Assembly: GCA_002725475.1 (NCBI GenBank)
Contig: PBPH01000107.1
Coordinates: 1 to 5,340 of the forward strand
Reading direction: 5' to 3'
Source: Methanobacteriota archaeon
Lineage (GTDB): Archaea; Thermoplasmatota; Poseidoniia; Poseidoniales; Thalassarchaeaceae
Length of the DNA: 5,340 nucleotides
Shown here: one piece after another, positions 1 to 5,340 of the stretch
How the letters are laid out: each line of letters starts with the position of its first letter
How positions within the stretch are numbered: the first letter of the stretch is position 1
Translations under genes and position numbers: made by a program
Notes under the pieces: model-generated
The model's input: only the letters and a program-made list of their open reading frames with translations
Told to the model about the DNA's origin: nothing
Databases searched by the model: none

Positions 1-243
1 CCATATTCATCTGGTACTATTATCGTACTGATGGATGATGATGAATCAACCTTCCAGCTCGCTGAAAGATTATACTATGCTGATGTTTATGCGAACATCG
101 TTAAGACAGGTGCTTCTCCATCTGACTCACTTGACGTTGCTGATAGAGAATCACAAAGACCTGAAACTGAGGTTATTAAACACCAGAGGTATCAGTGGGT
201 TATTAACTCAGAAGAAGAGAAGCTTCGCTTTGATGGTAGTAGT
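1..243 (+). other. N-proximal segment of the giant protein, unassigned
   Basis: Residues 1-81 form a mixed segment. A hydrophobic strand-like stretch (GTIIVLM) leads into an acidic run (DDDE), then a probable helix with aromatic residues (ERLYYADVYANIV), then a charged region rich in Glu, Gln and Arg that ends at KLRFDGS. I recognise no family. It precedes the first HGL-type beta module and may be the end of a domain that begins outside the window. Confidence 0.4.
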
Positions 244-3200
244 GATACTGTAGTTGATGCTACTAACAATCAGATAGCATTACCTTTCCACAGACTTTAT
301 ACTGGTGCTAAGGTATTCTATAAGGTAGAGAATGAAGGTGGTACTCCTCCAGCTGGTCTTATAAACAATACAACATATTATGTTAGAGCAATCAATGACG
401 ATACAATTGCCCTATATGATACTGCTGCCAATGCTCTAAACAGTCAGGTAACTACTGGTGTTAGAGATCTAGGTGATCCTGGTAGTGGTGATGAGCACAG
501 TCTTTATACTTCTAGAGTATACACTAGAGATAATACAATATATTTCCCATCACACGGTCTCTTTACTGGAGACGGTGTATATTATCGTCCATCCAAAGCA
601 GCAAACATTGGTGGTCTTGTAACAAATAGTTTAATCTATGTCTACAAGGTAGATGATAATTATTTCCAAGTATGTAACACACAGGCAGATGCTACCAGTA
701 CTGATATATCTGGTAATGATACTCCTGTTGTCCTTAATCTAACTGATGTAGGTAAGGGTTATCAGAGATTTGAGAAAGCACTAAACGTAATTGACGTTTC
801 TACTGTAACTACTGATCTTACTACTCAGCAAGCCTACAATGGTATTAAGGTTACTGTAACAGGTGCTAGCAGAACCATTGAAGGTGTTTCTATGGTTGGT
901 CATGACTATGAGGTTGGACAAGAAGTCCACGTCTATGGTCTACCATATACTGCTATTGACTTTGGTACAAGTGCTTCAACAACTTATACACAGTCTACAA
1001 CTACATTAACCATCACGGTTGCTAACACAGATCCATCTAAGATGAATACTCTGTGGCCCAACCTAACAACTATTGGTGCTCCTGGTGGTAAAGGTGTTGG
1101 TATCCATTGTACATTTGATGCTGGTGGACACCAAGAGAAATCATTCCATATTGCCCAGTACGCAACTGGTACTCTAGCTCAGACACAAAGTGACTTTGCT
1201 ACAGTATTAGGTGGTAGTTCTAACCTAGGTGCTGGTGTTGCTAGATATAATTCTTCAACTAACGAAGTATACTTTGTAATCAGAGCATCAGATTCTGCTA
1301 CTAGATCTGGTAACTGTGCTGTCTTAGATAACTTAGGTGACTTTAACGGACGTAAGTACGTTACTCATCGTATTGAACGTGCTGATGGTTATTCACTTAA
1401 CTTTGTAACCAGAGGTTCTTGTTCTAGATTCGCTACAGATCTAGATCCATCTGGTGACCAGCAAGTTTGTTCTGCTACAAACTATGCCTTGATGTCATTA
1501 AGGAACTCTCCTTACGCATTTGAGAAGGTTGAGTTTGGATCAAGTATTCAAGAAATGGCGAAGAGCAGAGATGCTGCTGAGACCATTAATAATAACGTAG
1601 ACTTCATAGCTATTGAGTCTTACGCTCACGTCAAGAAATTATATAACGCTGGTACTTCTACTAACTTTACTAGACAGGGTACATACACATGTTCTGGTAA
1701 GGTGATGACAGTTGTATGTCCTAGAGGACACGCTGTCTTTGCTAAGAATTCCTATAGTATGGTATTTGATGGTGCCACACCTGATGGTGCTTATATCGTA
1801 GATGATGTTGCTGATCACAGAACCTATACCATTATCTTAGCTGCTGCTAGCACAGATTCTGGTAATGTAACAGTTACTGTTCCTGCTCCTTGGCAGACAC
1901 CTAACTCAGTTCCACCTGTAGATAGACCTGCTGATGGTACATCATTAATACTTGCTAACAAGCAGTTTATCGCTCAGGAAGCGGTAGCAAGAATGCTTGC
2001 TAACAACCCAGGATATAATGTTCCTACTGGTTCACAAGCTTGTATTGATGACGCAGTTGACTTCATTGAAGCATTTACTTATAACCTAGCATACGGTGGT
2101 AATGACCAGGTATGGGATGGTGCTAAGTATTACATCGATGGATCTCACGTTGTAGGAGAAGAAGATGAGTCTGTAGAAGTCTTTAACCTAGTTAGAGACA
2201 TTGCTATTGAGGTTACACGTAACCAGCCTGTTACTGTACAAGGTAGTCACGGTCTAACACAGATCAGAGATTATACGATTACTCCTGATGCTGCTGGTTC
2301 AGGTCAAGGTAACAAGCACGCTGATGCTCGTAACTTAATCTGGAAGAACAAAGAATTTATTGCTGACATTGCTGTCGGTAGAATGAATGCTGACTTCGGT
2401 TACGAAGTTACTGGTAACAATGTTATCGATGCTCACGATCTACTGATTGCTAATAAGGACTTCATTGCTGCTGAGGCATATGCTTGGGAACTTGCTGAAG
2501 ATCCTACACTACACGTTCCAACAGGAAACGGACAAGATTGTATTGATGATATCGCTGATGTTGTAGACGCTATTGCCTTTAACGTACAGCATGGTGGTAA
2601 CAACAAGGTTTGGGATGCTGCTAGTTACTATGTTGGTACACCTCACCTAGACGATGAGGAGTTCCAGTCAGTACGTTGTTTTGAACATGCTAGAGAAATT
2701 TGTAAGTTAGTTCTTGCTAACAACGAAGTAGTAGTACGTGGAGATCACTTAAAGACACAGACCTTCGATACTACTATCACTCACCATACATCAGATCCTA
2801 ATGGACGTTATACTCATGAGGATTGTACTGATGTAAGAGCTACTGTTGATACACTCTTTGAGATTATTAGTAGTGCTATTCTTAATGACTCCTTAGGTAA
2901 CATTAAGAAGACTACACCTAGACCTTATAAGGTACCTTCACCTAATAAGACATCAGCCTTAGGAGCAGAGTACAATCCTGCTACAGGTATGATGATGTTG
3001 AGGGTTTCTACATCCACTAAGGATGTAACCAATGCTACCTTTACTCCAGCAAACGGTAATTTAGAACTGGAGATTGGTGCTCATAGTTTAACAACATCTA
3101 ATAAGATAGCACTGAAGACAGGTTCATTAACCTTTAAGTGTGATCTTGATGGTCAGAGTACTGATCACGCATATCCACGTACCACTATAGACACTGCTAC

Positions 3201-5340
3201 TGCTGCAGCAGGTACAACATATAATCCTAACACTGGTATTGTATCTGTAACCACATCTGCTGGTCATGGACTACAGAATGGTGACTGGGTTAAGTTACTT
3301 GATGACTCTTTAGTCTTTAGTTGTACTGCTGGTACAGGAAATCATTCTTATCCACGTCCTTCCGATCCTATATCTGGAAGATGGGTACAAGTTTCAAACG
3401 TAGGTGGTCTTACATTTGACATAGGACCAGTTACAGCTTCTGTTCCTTCAACGAATACTACAACTCACACCTTTGTGAGCGCAACTGCTAATGGTATTCA
3501 GATTAAGAGAGACAGAGCATACGAGCAAGATCTACCAATTACTGCGGTCTCTGCTACTACCATTACAGTTAATGTTGGTATCTCTAGTGATACTTCCAAC
3601 CACTACTTCCAGTCAGCACTGTCTGATGCTGTTATCCTAGAACACGGATATACAACCAGTCAGTTCATCAAGTTGGGTAATGACTCAATGACTTGGACTT
3701 GTGATCAGGATGGTGGTCAGTCAAGCATGACTTATCCTAAAGCATCATCCACTGCTAATGAGAATGGATGGTCTGCTATTAGTGAAGTCGGTGTAGACAC
3801 AGTATGGATTGATATTGGTAAGACGGTTGTTGATGGTTACCAAGCACATGATGCTACCTATACCGCATCTACTGGTAACATGGTACTTACCATTGGACCT
3901 AACAACTTTAAAGTAGGACAGACATTTACTTTAGCACCTGGTTCAATTGACTTTACTTGTGATCAAGATGATCATCAGAGTGTACATAGTTATCCACGTC
4001 CATCTGATCCATTCTATAATAAGCCTGTAGCAATTACTGCTATTGGTAACTCTACTCATTCTTCAACGAATGCTGCATTTGATCCAGCTGAAGGTAAGTT
4101 AACACTTACTATTCCTAATCATGGATTCAGACAGGATACTTTAATCAAGATTGCTGATGGTTCTTTAAGTTTCACATGTGCTCATGATTCACATGCTACT
4201 ACACATGCTTATCCTAGAGCAGAACAGAAAGCAATAACAGCTACAGATGCTGCTTATAATACAACAACAGGTGTAGTCACAGTCACACAGACTGGACATG
4301 GACTTAAGGTTGGTGAGTATATTAAAGTTAAAGATGGTGCTCTAACATTCACTTGCTTACATGGTGGTGGTAATCACTCCTATCCACGTGTAACAGATCC
4401 TATTAGTGGTCAGTGGATCCCAGTTACTGCTGTATCTGGTGATACATTCTCCTTCAAGTGTTTAGATATAACACCTTCTACAAACACAACAACTCATACA
4501 TTCGTATCTGCTACTACTGGTGGTATCATCAAGAAGGATCCAGATAGCAATGCTTGGAGAGCTGTACAGATTGTTGATAAGGACACTATTAATGTTTGTG
4601 TTGCTACAGCATCTAATGAAACAACACACCGTTTCGTTTCATCAACTGCTAACAACATAACTCAAAAAGATTCAACAATTACTTTCAACGTTGGAGTTAC
4701 TAACCAGACTAACTATACTCCAAACAACGCAACATATGATCCTACAACGGGTGATATGGTGCTTACCCTTACACAACACCCAGACATCAATGAAGCGTCC
4801 GCACACGCGGTCTCAGATGCTTCTTACGATGCTGTAACAGGTAAGATGGAACTTACTGTTGTTGGACATGGGTTTACCAATGGTGAGAGAGTAAGAATAC
4901 CAAGAGATACATTCAAGTTCACATGTGCTATGGATGGCAATACAGCCACCAAGGCATATCCTAGAGCAAGCGATCCTAAAGCTGCTGATTGGTGGATGGA
5001 TGTTGAGGATGTTACCACTGATACCTTTAAGGTTGATGTAGGTAAGTCTCCTATTAAGAATTTCACAATATCTGCTGCTACCTATAATCCTACCTCTGGT
5101 GACATGGAGCTCACCTTAGGTAATCATAATCTTGAGGCTGGTACAGCCATTAGGTTAGCAAAAGATTCATTAACCTTCACTTGCGACTTTAATAGTGACG
5201 GTAATACAACTCAAAAGACATATCCTAGAGCAACTGGATCCTCAGCTGCTGGTGGTAAGGACTACGCATATGATACAGCACTGAATATTACTGCTGTAGG
5301 ACATGCTAAGAGTACATCAACTGATGCTGCTTACAACCCA
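1..5340 (+). CDS. Giant modular repeat protein, probable marine phage virion structural (tail/fibre-like) protein; partial at both ends
   Basis: Frame 1 is open for all 1780 codons, with consistent codon choice and protein-level repeats throughout, so it is certainly coding. No start can be chosen: the first in-frame ATG (base 31) has no ribosome binding site in front of it, and the frame is already open upstream. Order of parts: N-proximal segment (residues 1-81), HGL-type beta modules (82-150, 175-234, perhaps 272-340), unassigned segment (341-520), F-I-A helical segment (521-551), beta module (561-628), helical array (647-966), linker (967-985), Cys/YPR beta-repeat array (986 to the end). 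No catalytic motif, signal peptide or membrane segment is visible. Proteins of this style are known from T4-like marine myoviruses, where they are annotated as virion structural or hypothetical proteins. A role in the tail, baseplate or fibre, perhaps in host contact, is inferred. A bacterial surface adhesin is the main alternative but fits the module types less well. Confidence 0.9.
244..450 (+). repeat. HGL-type beta module, copy 1 (coding)
   Basis: Residues 82-150. The order is strand (NQIALPFH), a turn (RLYTGAKV), strand (FYKVENEGG), then GL at 119-120, a YYV strand at 126-128, then DDTIALYDT and an A-N-A tail. This is the common phage tail-protein pattern in which an H-x-L-x-T-G-x-x-V-x-Y entry is followed by a G-L/Y-Y-V strand and a D-x-T-I-x-L strand. 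The His-Gly of the consensus is His-Arg here. Copy 2 follows about 25 residues later. The fold resembles the FCCH-like beta modules often predicted in phage structural proteins; that comparison is from memory. Confidence 0.65.
523..702 (+). repeat. HGL-type beta module, copy 2 (coding)
   Basis: Residues 175-234. It contains the full signature NTIYFPSHGLFTGDGVYY (178-195), then a G-G-L at 204-206, a strand IYVYKVDDNYFQV, and a closing T-Q-A-D-A that matches the T-A-A-N-A ending of copy 1. The shared order of entry strand, HGL-TG turn, G-L, Y-x-V strand, DD turn and A-x-A tail supports a tandem duplication with strong divergence. It is likely a small all-beta domain of the virion protein. Confidence 0.7.
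814..1020 (+). repeat. Possible third, degenerate HGL-type beta module (coding)
   Basis: Residues 272-340. A strand (NGIKVTVTG, 280-288) precedes GHDYEVGQEVHVYGL (300-314), which has the spacing of the HGL-x-x-G-x-x-V-x-Y signature with D-Y in place of G-L. It is followed by a Thr-rich strand region (TTTLTITVANTD). The typical G-L/Y-Y-V middle is not clear, so this may instead be an unrelated beta segment. Confidence 0.35.
1021..1560 (+). other. Unassigned segment between the beta modules and the helical module (coding)
   Basis: Residues 341-520. No internal repeat is evident and I recognise no family. Visible features are a Gly-rich turn region (GAPGGKGVGIHC, 359-370), a strand run (NEVYFVIRAS), a basic stretch (GRKYVTHRIERADGYSLNF, 450-468), and four Cys at 370, 439, 474 and 490. 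The region GSCSRFATDLDPSGDQQVC holds the last two of these Cys. It may be a unique folded domain that breaks up the repeat modules. Confidence 0.4.
1561..1653 (+). repeat. Short F-I-A helical segment (coding)
   Basis: Residues 521-551. A helical run with NNNVDFIAIES (530-540) carries the same N-x-x-F-I-A core seen at residues 656-658, 786-788 and 821-823. The helix continues as YAHVKKLYNAG. The C-I-D-D and VWD parts of the full module are missing, so this is either a single related helix pair or a shortened copy. Confidence 0.45.
1681..1884 (+). repeat. Beta module with GH...PDGAYIV...TYTI...GNV pattern (coding)
   Basis: Residues 561-628. Strands are KVMTVVC (567-573), a GH turn at 576-577, YSMVFDG (585-591), PDGAYIVDDVAD (594-605), TYTIILA (608-614) and a closing SGNVTVTVP (620-628). 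This is the order of the phage module whose consensus is H-G-L-x-x-G-D-x-V, then F-x-x-G-T-x-x-D-G-x-Y-x-V-x-x-V, then T-F-x-V, then S-G-N-V. It is a divergent relative of the N-proximal HGL modules and sits between the F-I-A segment and the main helical array. Confidence 0.6.
1939..2319 (+). repeat. Helical F-I-A / CIDD / VWD module, full copy 1 (coding)
   Basis: Residues 647-773. Motifs in order: ANKQFIAQEAVARML (652-666), NVPTG (673-677), CIDDAVDFIEAFTYNL (681-696), YGGN (698-701), VWD (704-706), KYYIDGSHVVGEE (709-721), then an amphipathic helix (SVEVFNLVRDIAIEVTRN, 724-741) and a tail ending in DYTITPD. It aligns motif by motif with the copy at bases 2428-2898. Alternating helix and turn suggest a helical-bundle repeat. 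Modules of this kind recur in large structural proteins of marine myoviruses; their function is not known to me. Confidence 0.7.
2320..2427 (+). repeat. Shortened F-I-A helical module (coding)
   Basis: Residues 774-809. DARNLIWKNKEFIADIAVG (775-793) repeats the first helix of the full module, including the N-K-x-F-I-A core. After RMNADFGYEVTGNN the next full copy begins, and the C-I-D-D and VWD parts are absent. It is inserted in frame between two complete copies, as expected from unequal recombination or partial deletion of a repeat. Confidence 0.6.
2428..2898 (+). repeat. Helical F-I-A / CIDD / VWD module, full copy 2 (coding)
   Basis: Residues 810-966. Motifs in order: IANKDFIAAEAYAWELA (816-832), HVPTGN (838-843), CIDDIADVVDAIAFNV (847-862), GGNNKVWD (865-872), SYYVGTPHLDDEE (875-887), the helix FEHAREICKLVL (894-905), then TQTFDTTIT (919-927) and a last helix built on DCTDVRATVDTLFEIISSAI (941-960). 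The last C-x-D-V helix has no counterpart in copy 1, which suggests copy 2 carries the complete end of the module and copy 1 was cut there when the shortened copy was placed after it. Confidence 0.7.
2899..2955 (+). other. Pro/Lys linker between helical and beta arrays (coding)
   Basis: Residues 967-985 (NIKKTTPRPYKVPSPNKTS) are rich in Pro and Lys, unlike the acidic Thr-rich sequence on both sides. The stretch separates the helical array from the Cys/YPR beta-repeat array and is probably an extended linker or hinge. Confidence 0.5.
2956..3030 (+). repeat. Cys/YPR array: shortened leading unit R0 (coding)
   Basis: Residues 986-1010. Only the opening beta hairpin of the unit is present (EYNPATGMMMLRV, 990-1002). 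The HGL turn, Cys strand and YPR are missing. A full unit begins directly after, with its Phe 23 residues beyond the Tyr of this one. It resembles the shortened unit R7. Confidence 0.6.
3031..3213 (+). repeat. Cys/YPR array: unit R1, class D (coding)
   Basis: Residues 1011-1071. Order: NATFTPANGNLELEI, a degenerate HGL turn (AHSL), KIALKTGSLTFKC with Cys 1047, an acidic loop (DLDG), and HAYPR with Tyr 1058. It ends soon after YPR with a short T/A-rich link and lacks the W-x-x-V/DTF strands, just like R5. It is therefore the D unit of an earlier block. Confidence 0.75.
3214..3624 (+). repeat. Cys/YPR array: unit R2, long class A (coding)
   Basis: Residues 1072-1208. Order: TYNPNTGIVSVTT, GHGLQNGDWVKL, SLVFSC (Cys 1108), HSYPR (Tyr 1117, a short loop), SDPISGRWVQV, LTFDIG, then STNTTTHTFVSATANGI (1150-1166), ITAVSATTITVNVG, and a second HxFxSA at 1201-1206. 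The closest match is R6, which shares the short loop, the DPISG-x-W run and STNTTTHTFVSAT. Neighbouring units lack the HTFVSAT extension. Confidence 0.75.
3625..3849 (+). repeat. Cys/YPR array: unit R3, class B (coding)
   Basis: Residues 1209-1283. The opening YNPxTG hairpin is lost or degraded, and the unit starts at DAVILEHGYTTSQFIKL. Then come DSMTWTC (Cys 1234), an acidic Gly loop, TYPK (Tyr 1245; Lys replaces the usual Arg), and W-x-A-I with DTVWIDIGKTVV. The GW-x-x-I and IGK endings align with the DWW...VGKS of R8, so R3 and R8 form one class. Confidence 0.7.
3850..4068 (+). repeat. Cys/YPR array: unit R4, class C (coding)
   Basis: Residues 1284-1356. Order: DATYTASTGNMVLTI, NFKVGQTFTL, SIDFTC (Cys 1320), an acidic His-containing loop, HSYPR (Tyr 1331), PSDPF, then the short ending VAITAIGNSTHSST. 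The ending matches that of R9 (NITAVGHAKSTST). Cys 1320 lies exactly 86 residues after the Cys of R3, the same distance as between R8 and R9. Confidence 0.75.
4069..4245 (+). repeat. Cys/YPR array: unit R5, class D (coding)
   Basis: Residues 1357-1415. Order: NAAFDPAEGKLTLTI, NHGFRQDTLIKI, SLSFTC (Cys 1393), a loop with several His, HAYPR (Tyr 1404), then the short link AEQKAITAT and straight into the next unit. It matches R1 in length, in the Phe replacing Tyr of the opening motif, and in lacking the W/DTF strands. This closes the first A-B-C-D block. Confidence 0.75.
4246..4725 (+). repeat. Cys/YPR array: unit R6, long class A (coding)
   Basis: Residues 1416-1575. Order: DAAYNTTTGVVTVTQ, GHGLKVGEYIKV, ALTFTC (Cys 1452), a Gly-rich short loop, HSYPR (Tyr 1461), TDPISGQWIPVTAV, DTFSF, STNTTTHTFVSATTGGI (1493-1509), a strand pair, a second THRFVSSTANNI (1542-1553), then ITFNVG. 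It is the clearest partner of R2. It runs longer after the second HxFxS motif than R2 does, which contributes to the roughly 64 extra residues of block 2. Confidence 0.75.
4726..4815 (+). repeat. Cys/YPR array: shortened unit R7 (coding)
   Basis: Residues 1576-1605. An opening hairpin NATYDPTTGDMVLTLTQH is followed by PDINEASAHAVS and then a new full unit. The Cys strand and YPR are missing. The local codons GCG TCC GCA CAC GCG (around bases 4795-4809) are more GC-rich than the rest of the gene. It looks like the remnant of a unit or a deliberate half-unit spacer, comparable to R0. Confidence 0.6.
4816..5073 (+). repeat. Cys/YPR array: unit R8, class B (coding)
   Basis: Residues 1606-1691. 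This is a complete unit: DASYDAVTGKMELTV, GHGFTNGERVRI, TFKFTC (Cys 1642), AMDG loop, KAYPR (Tyr 1653), ASDPKAADWWMDVEDV, DTFKVDVGKS. It is the best template for the consensus repeat: opening hairpin, HGF turn, Cys strand, acidic loop, YPR, DP turn, W-x-x-V strand, DTF strand. Confidence 0.75.
5074..5322 (+). repeat. Cys/YPR array: unit R9, class C (coding)
   Basis: Residues 1692-1774. Order: AATYNPTSGDMELTL, NHNLEAGTAIRL, SLTFTC (Cys 1728), a longer loop with an extra two residues, KTYPR (Tyr 1741), a Gly/Ala-rich insert (TGSSAAGGKDYAYD), then NITAVGHAKSTST. The ending and the 86-residue Cys spacing to the preceding unit identify it as the partner of R4. Confidence 0.75.
5323..5340 (+). repeat. 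Cys/YPR array: start of unit R10, probably class D (coding, cut by window end)
   Basis: Residues 1775-1780 (DAAYNP) are the opening of another unit, so the array continues beyond the window. Its place after a class C unit predicts class D, like R5. Only six residues are visible. Confidence 0.55.

Noticed and set aside
31..33. In-frame ATG as the true start of the gene
   Set aside because: No purine-rich ribosome binding site precedes it, no in-frame stop lies upstream in the window, and the codons before it look like ordinary coding sequence.
35..253. 72-codon plus-strand ORF in frame 2
   Set aside because: It lies wholly inside the long frame-1 reading frame, has no ribosome binding site, and its product shows no recognisable pattern, whereas frame 1 here runs in register into a clear beta module.
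244..702. True ubiquitin-activating (E1) enzyme, suggested by FCCH-like modules
   Set aside because: No adenylation domain, ThiF-type nucleotide motif or catalytic Cys context is present. FCCH-like hits are commonly predicted for phage structural beta modules.
4824..5066. 80-codon minus-strand ORF
   Set aside because: It is antisense to repeat unit R8, whose protein-level match to the other units proves frame 1 is the coding frame. The hydrophobic look of the antisense product comes from reading complements of Thr/Asp/Ala-rich codons.
2956..5340. CRISPR array or non-coding tandem repeat
   Set aside because: Repeats are visible in protein but well diverged in DNA, unit lengths vary, and the reading frame is preserved throughout.
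1..5340. Hidden tRNA, riboswitch, promoter or terminator
   Set aside because: The whole window is continuous coding sequence. I saw no cloverleaf, no T4-type late promoter TATAAATA and no hairpin followed by a T run.
1..5340. Bacterial RTX or cadherin-like surface adhesin
   Set aside because: There are no GGxGxD nonapeptide runs and no cadherin Ca-binding motifs. The HGL, F-I-A/CIDD and YNPxTG/YPR modules fit marine phage virion proteins better.

Overview
The whole 5340-base window is the inside of one very large protein-coding gene. Plus-strand frame 1 reads from base 1 to base 5340 as 1780 codons with no stop, and both the true start and the true stop lie outside the window. I see no second gene, RNA gene, promoter, terminator, CRISPR array, insertion sequence or intergenic gap. 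Residue numbers in this annotation count from base 1 of the window, not from the real N-terminus.

The protein is rich in Thr, Asp, Asn, Ser, Gly and Ala. No signal peptide or membrane segment is visible, and it is built almost wholly from short recurring modules. Its style matches the giant repetitive virion structural (tail or fibre-like) proteins of marine T4-like myoviruses, such as those of Prochlorococcus, Synechococcus and pelagic bacteria: beta modules with an H-G-L-x-x-G-D-x-V signature, helical modules around a conserved F-I-A, and YNPxTG/YPR repeats. Codons mostly end in T or A (GCT, GGT, ACT, GAT, AGA), which also fits such a phage. The source is therefore most likely a marine tailed-phage genome or an uncultured marine virus contig. 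This rests on recognising the sequence style, not on a database search.

Layout: bases 1-243 hold an unassigned N-proximal stretch. Bases 244-1020 hold two clear HGL-type beta modules and a possible third. Bases 1021-1560 hold a segment I cannot assign. Bases 1561-1653 are a short helical F-I-A segment, and 1681-1884 a further beta module. Bases 1939-2898 are a helical array with two full copies and one shortened copy. Bases 2899-2955 are a Pro/Lys-rich linker. Bases 2956-5340 are a long tandem array of Cys/YPR beta repeats that runs off the end.

The C-terminal array is the most notable part. Its units are not equivalent. They fall into four classes that recur in the order D, A-B-C-D, A-B-C-D(start), so the array appears to have grown by duplicating a block of about 344 residues and not only single units. 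The second block differs by about 64 extra residues between its A and B units, including a shortened unit. I found no defence system, enzyme or other new functional system; the interest is in the repeat architecture.
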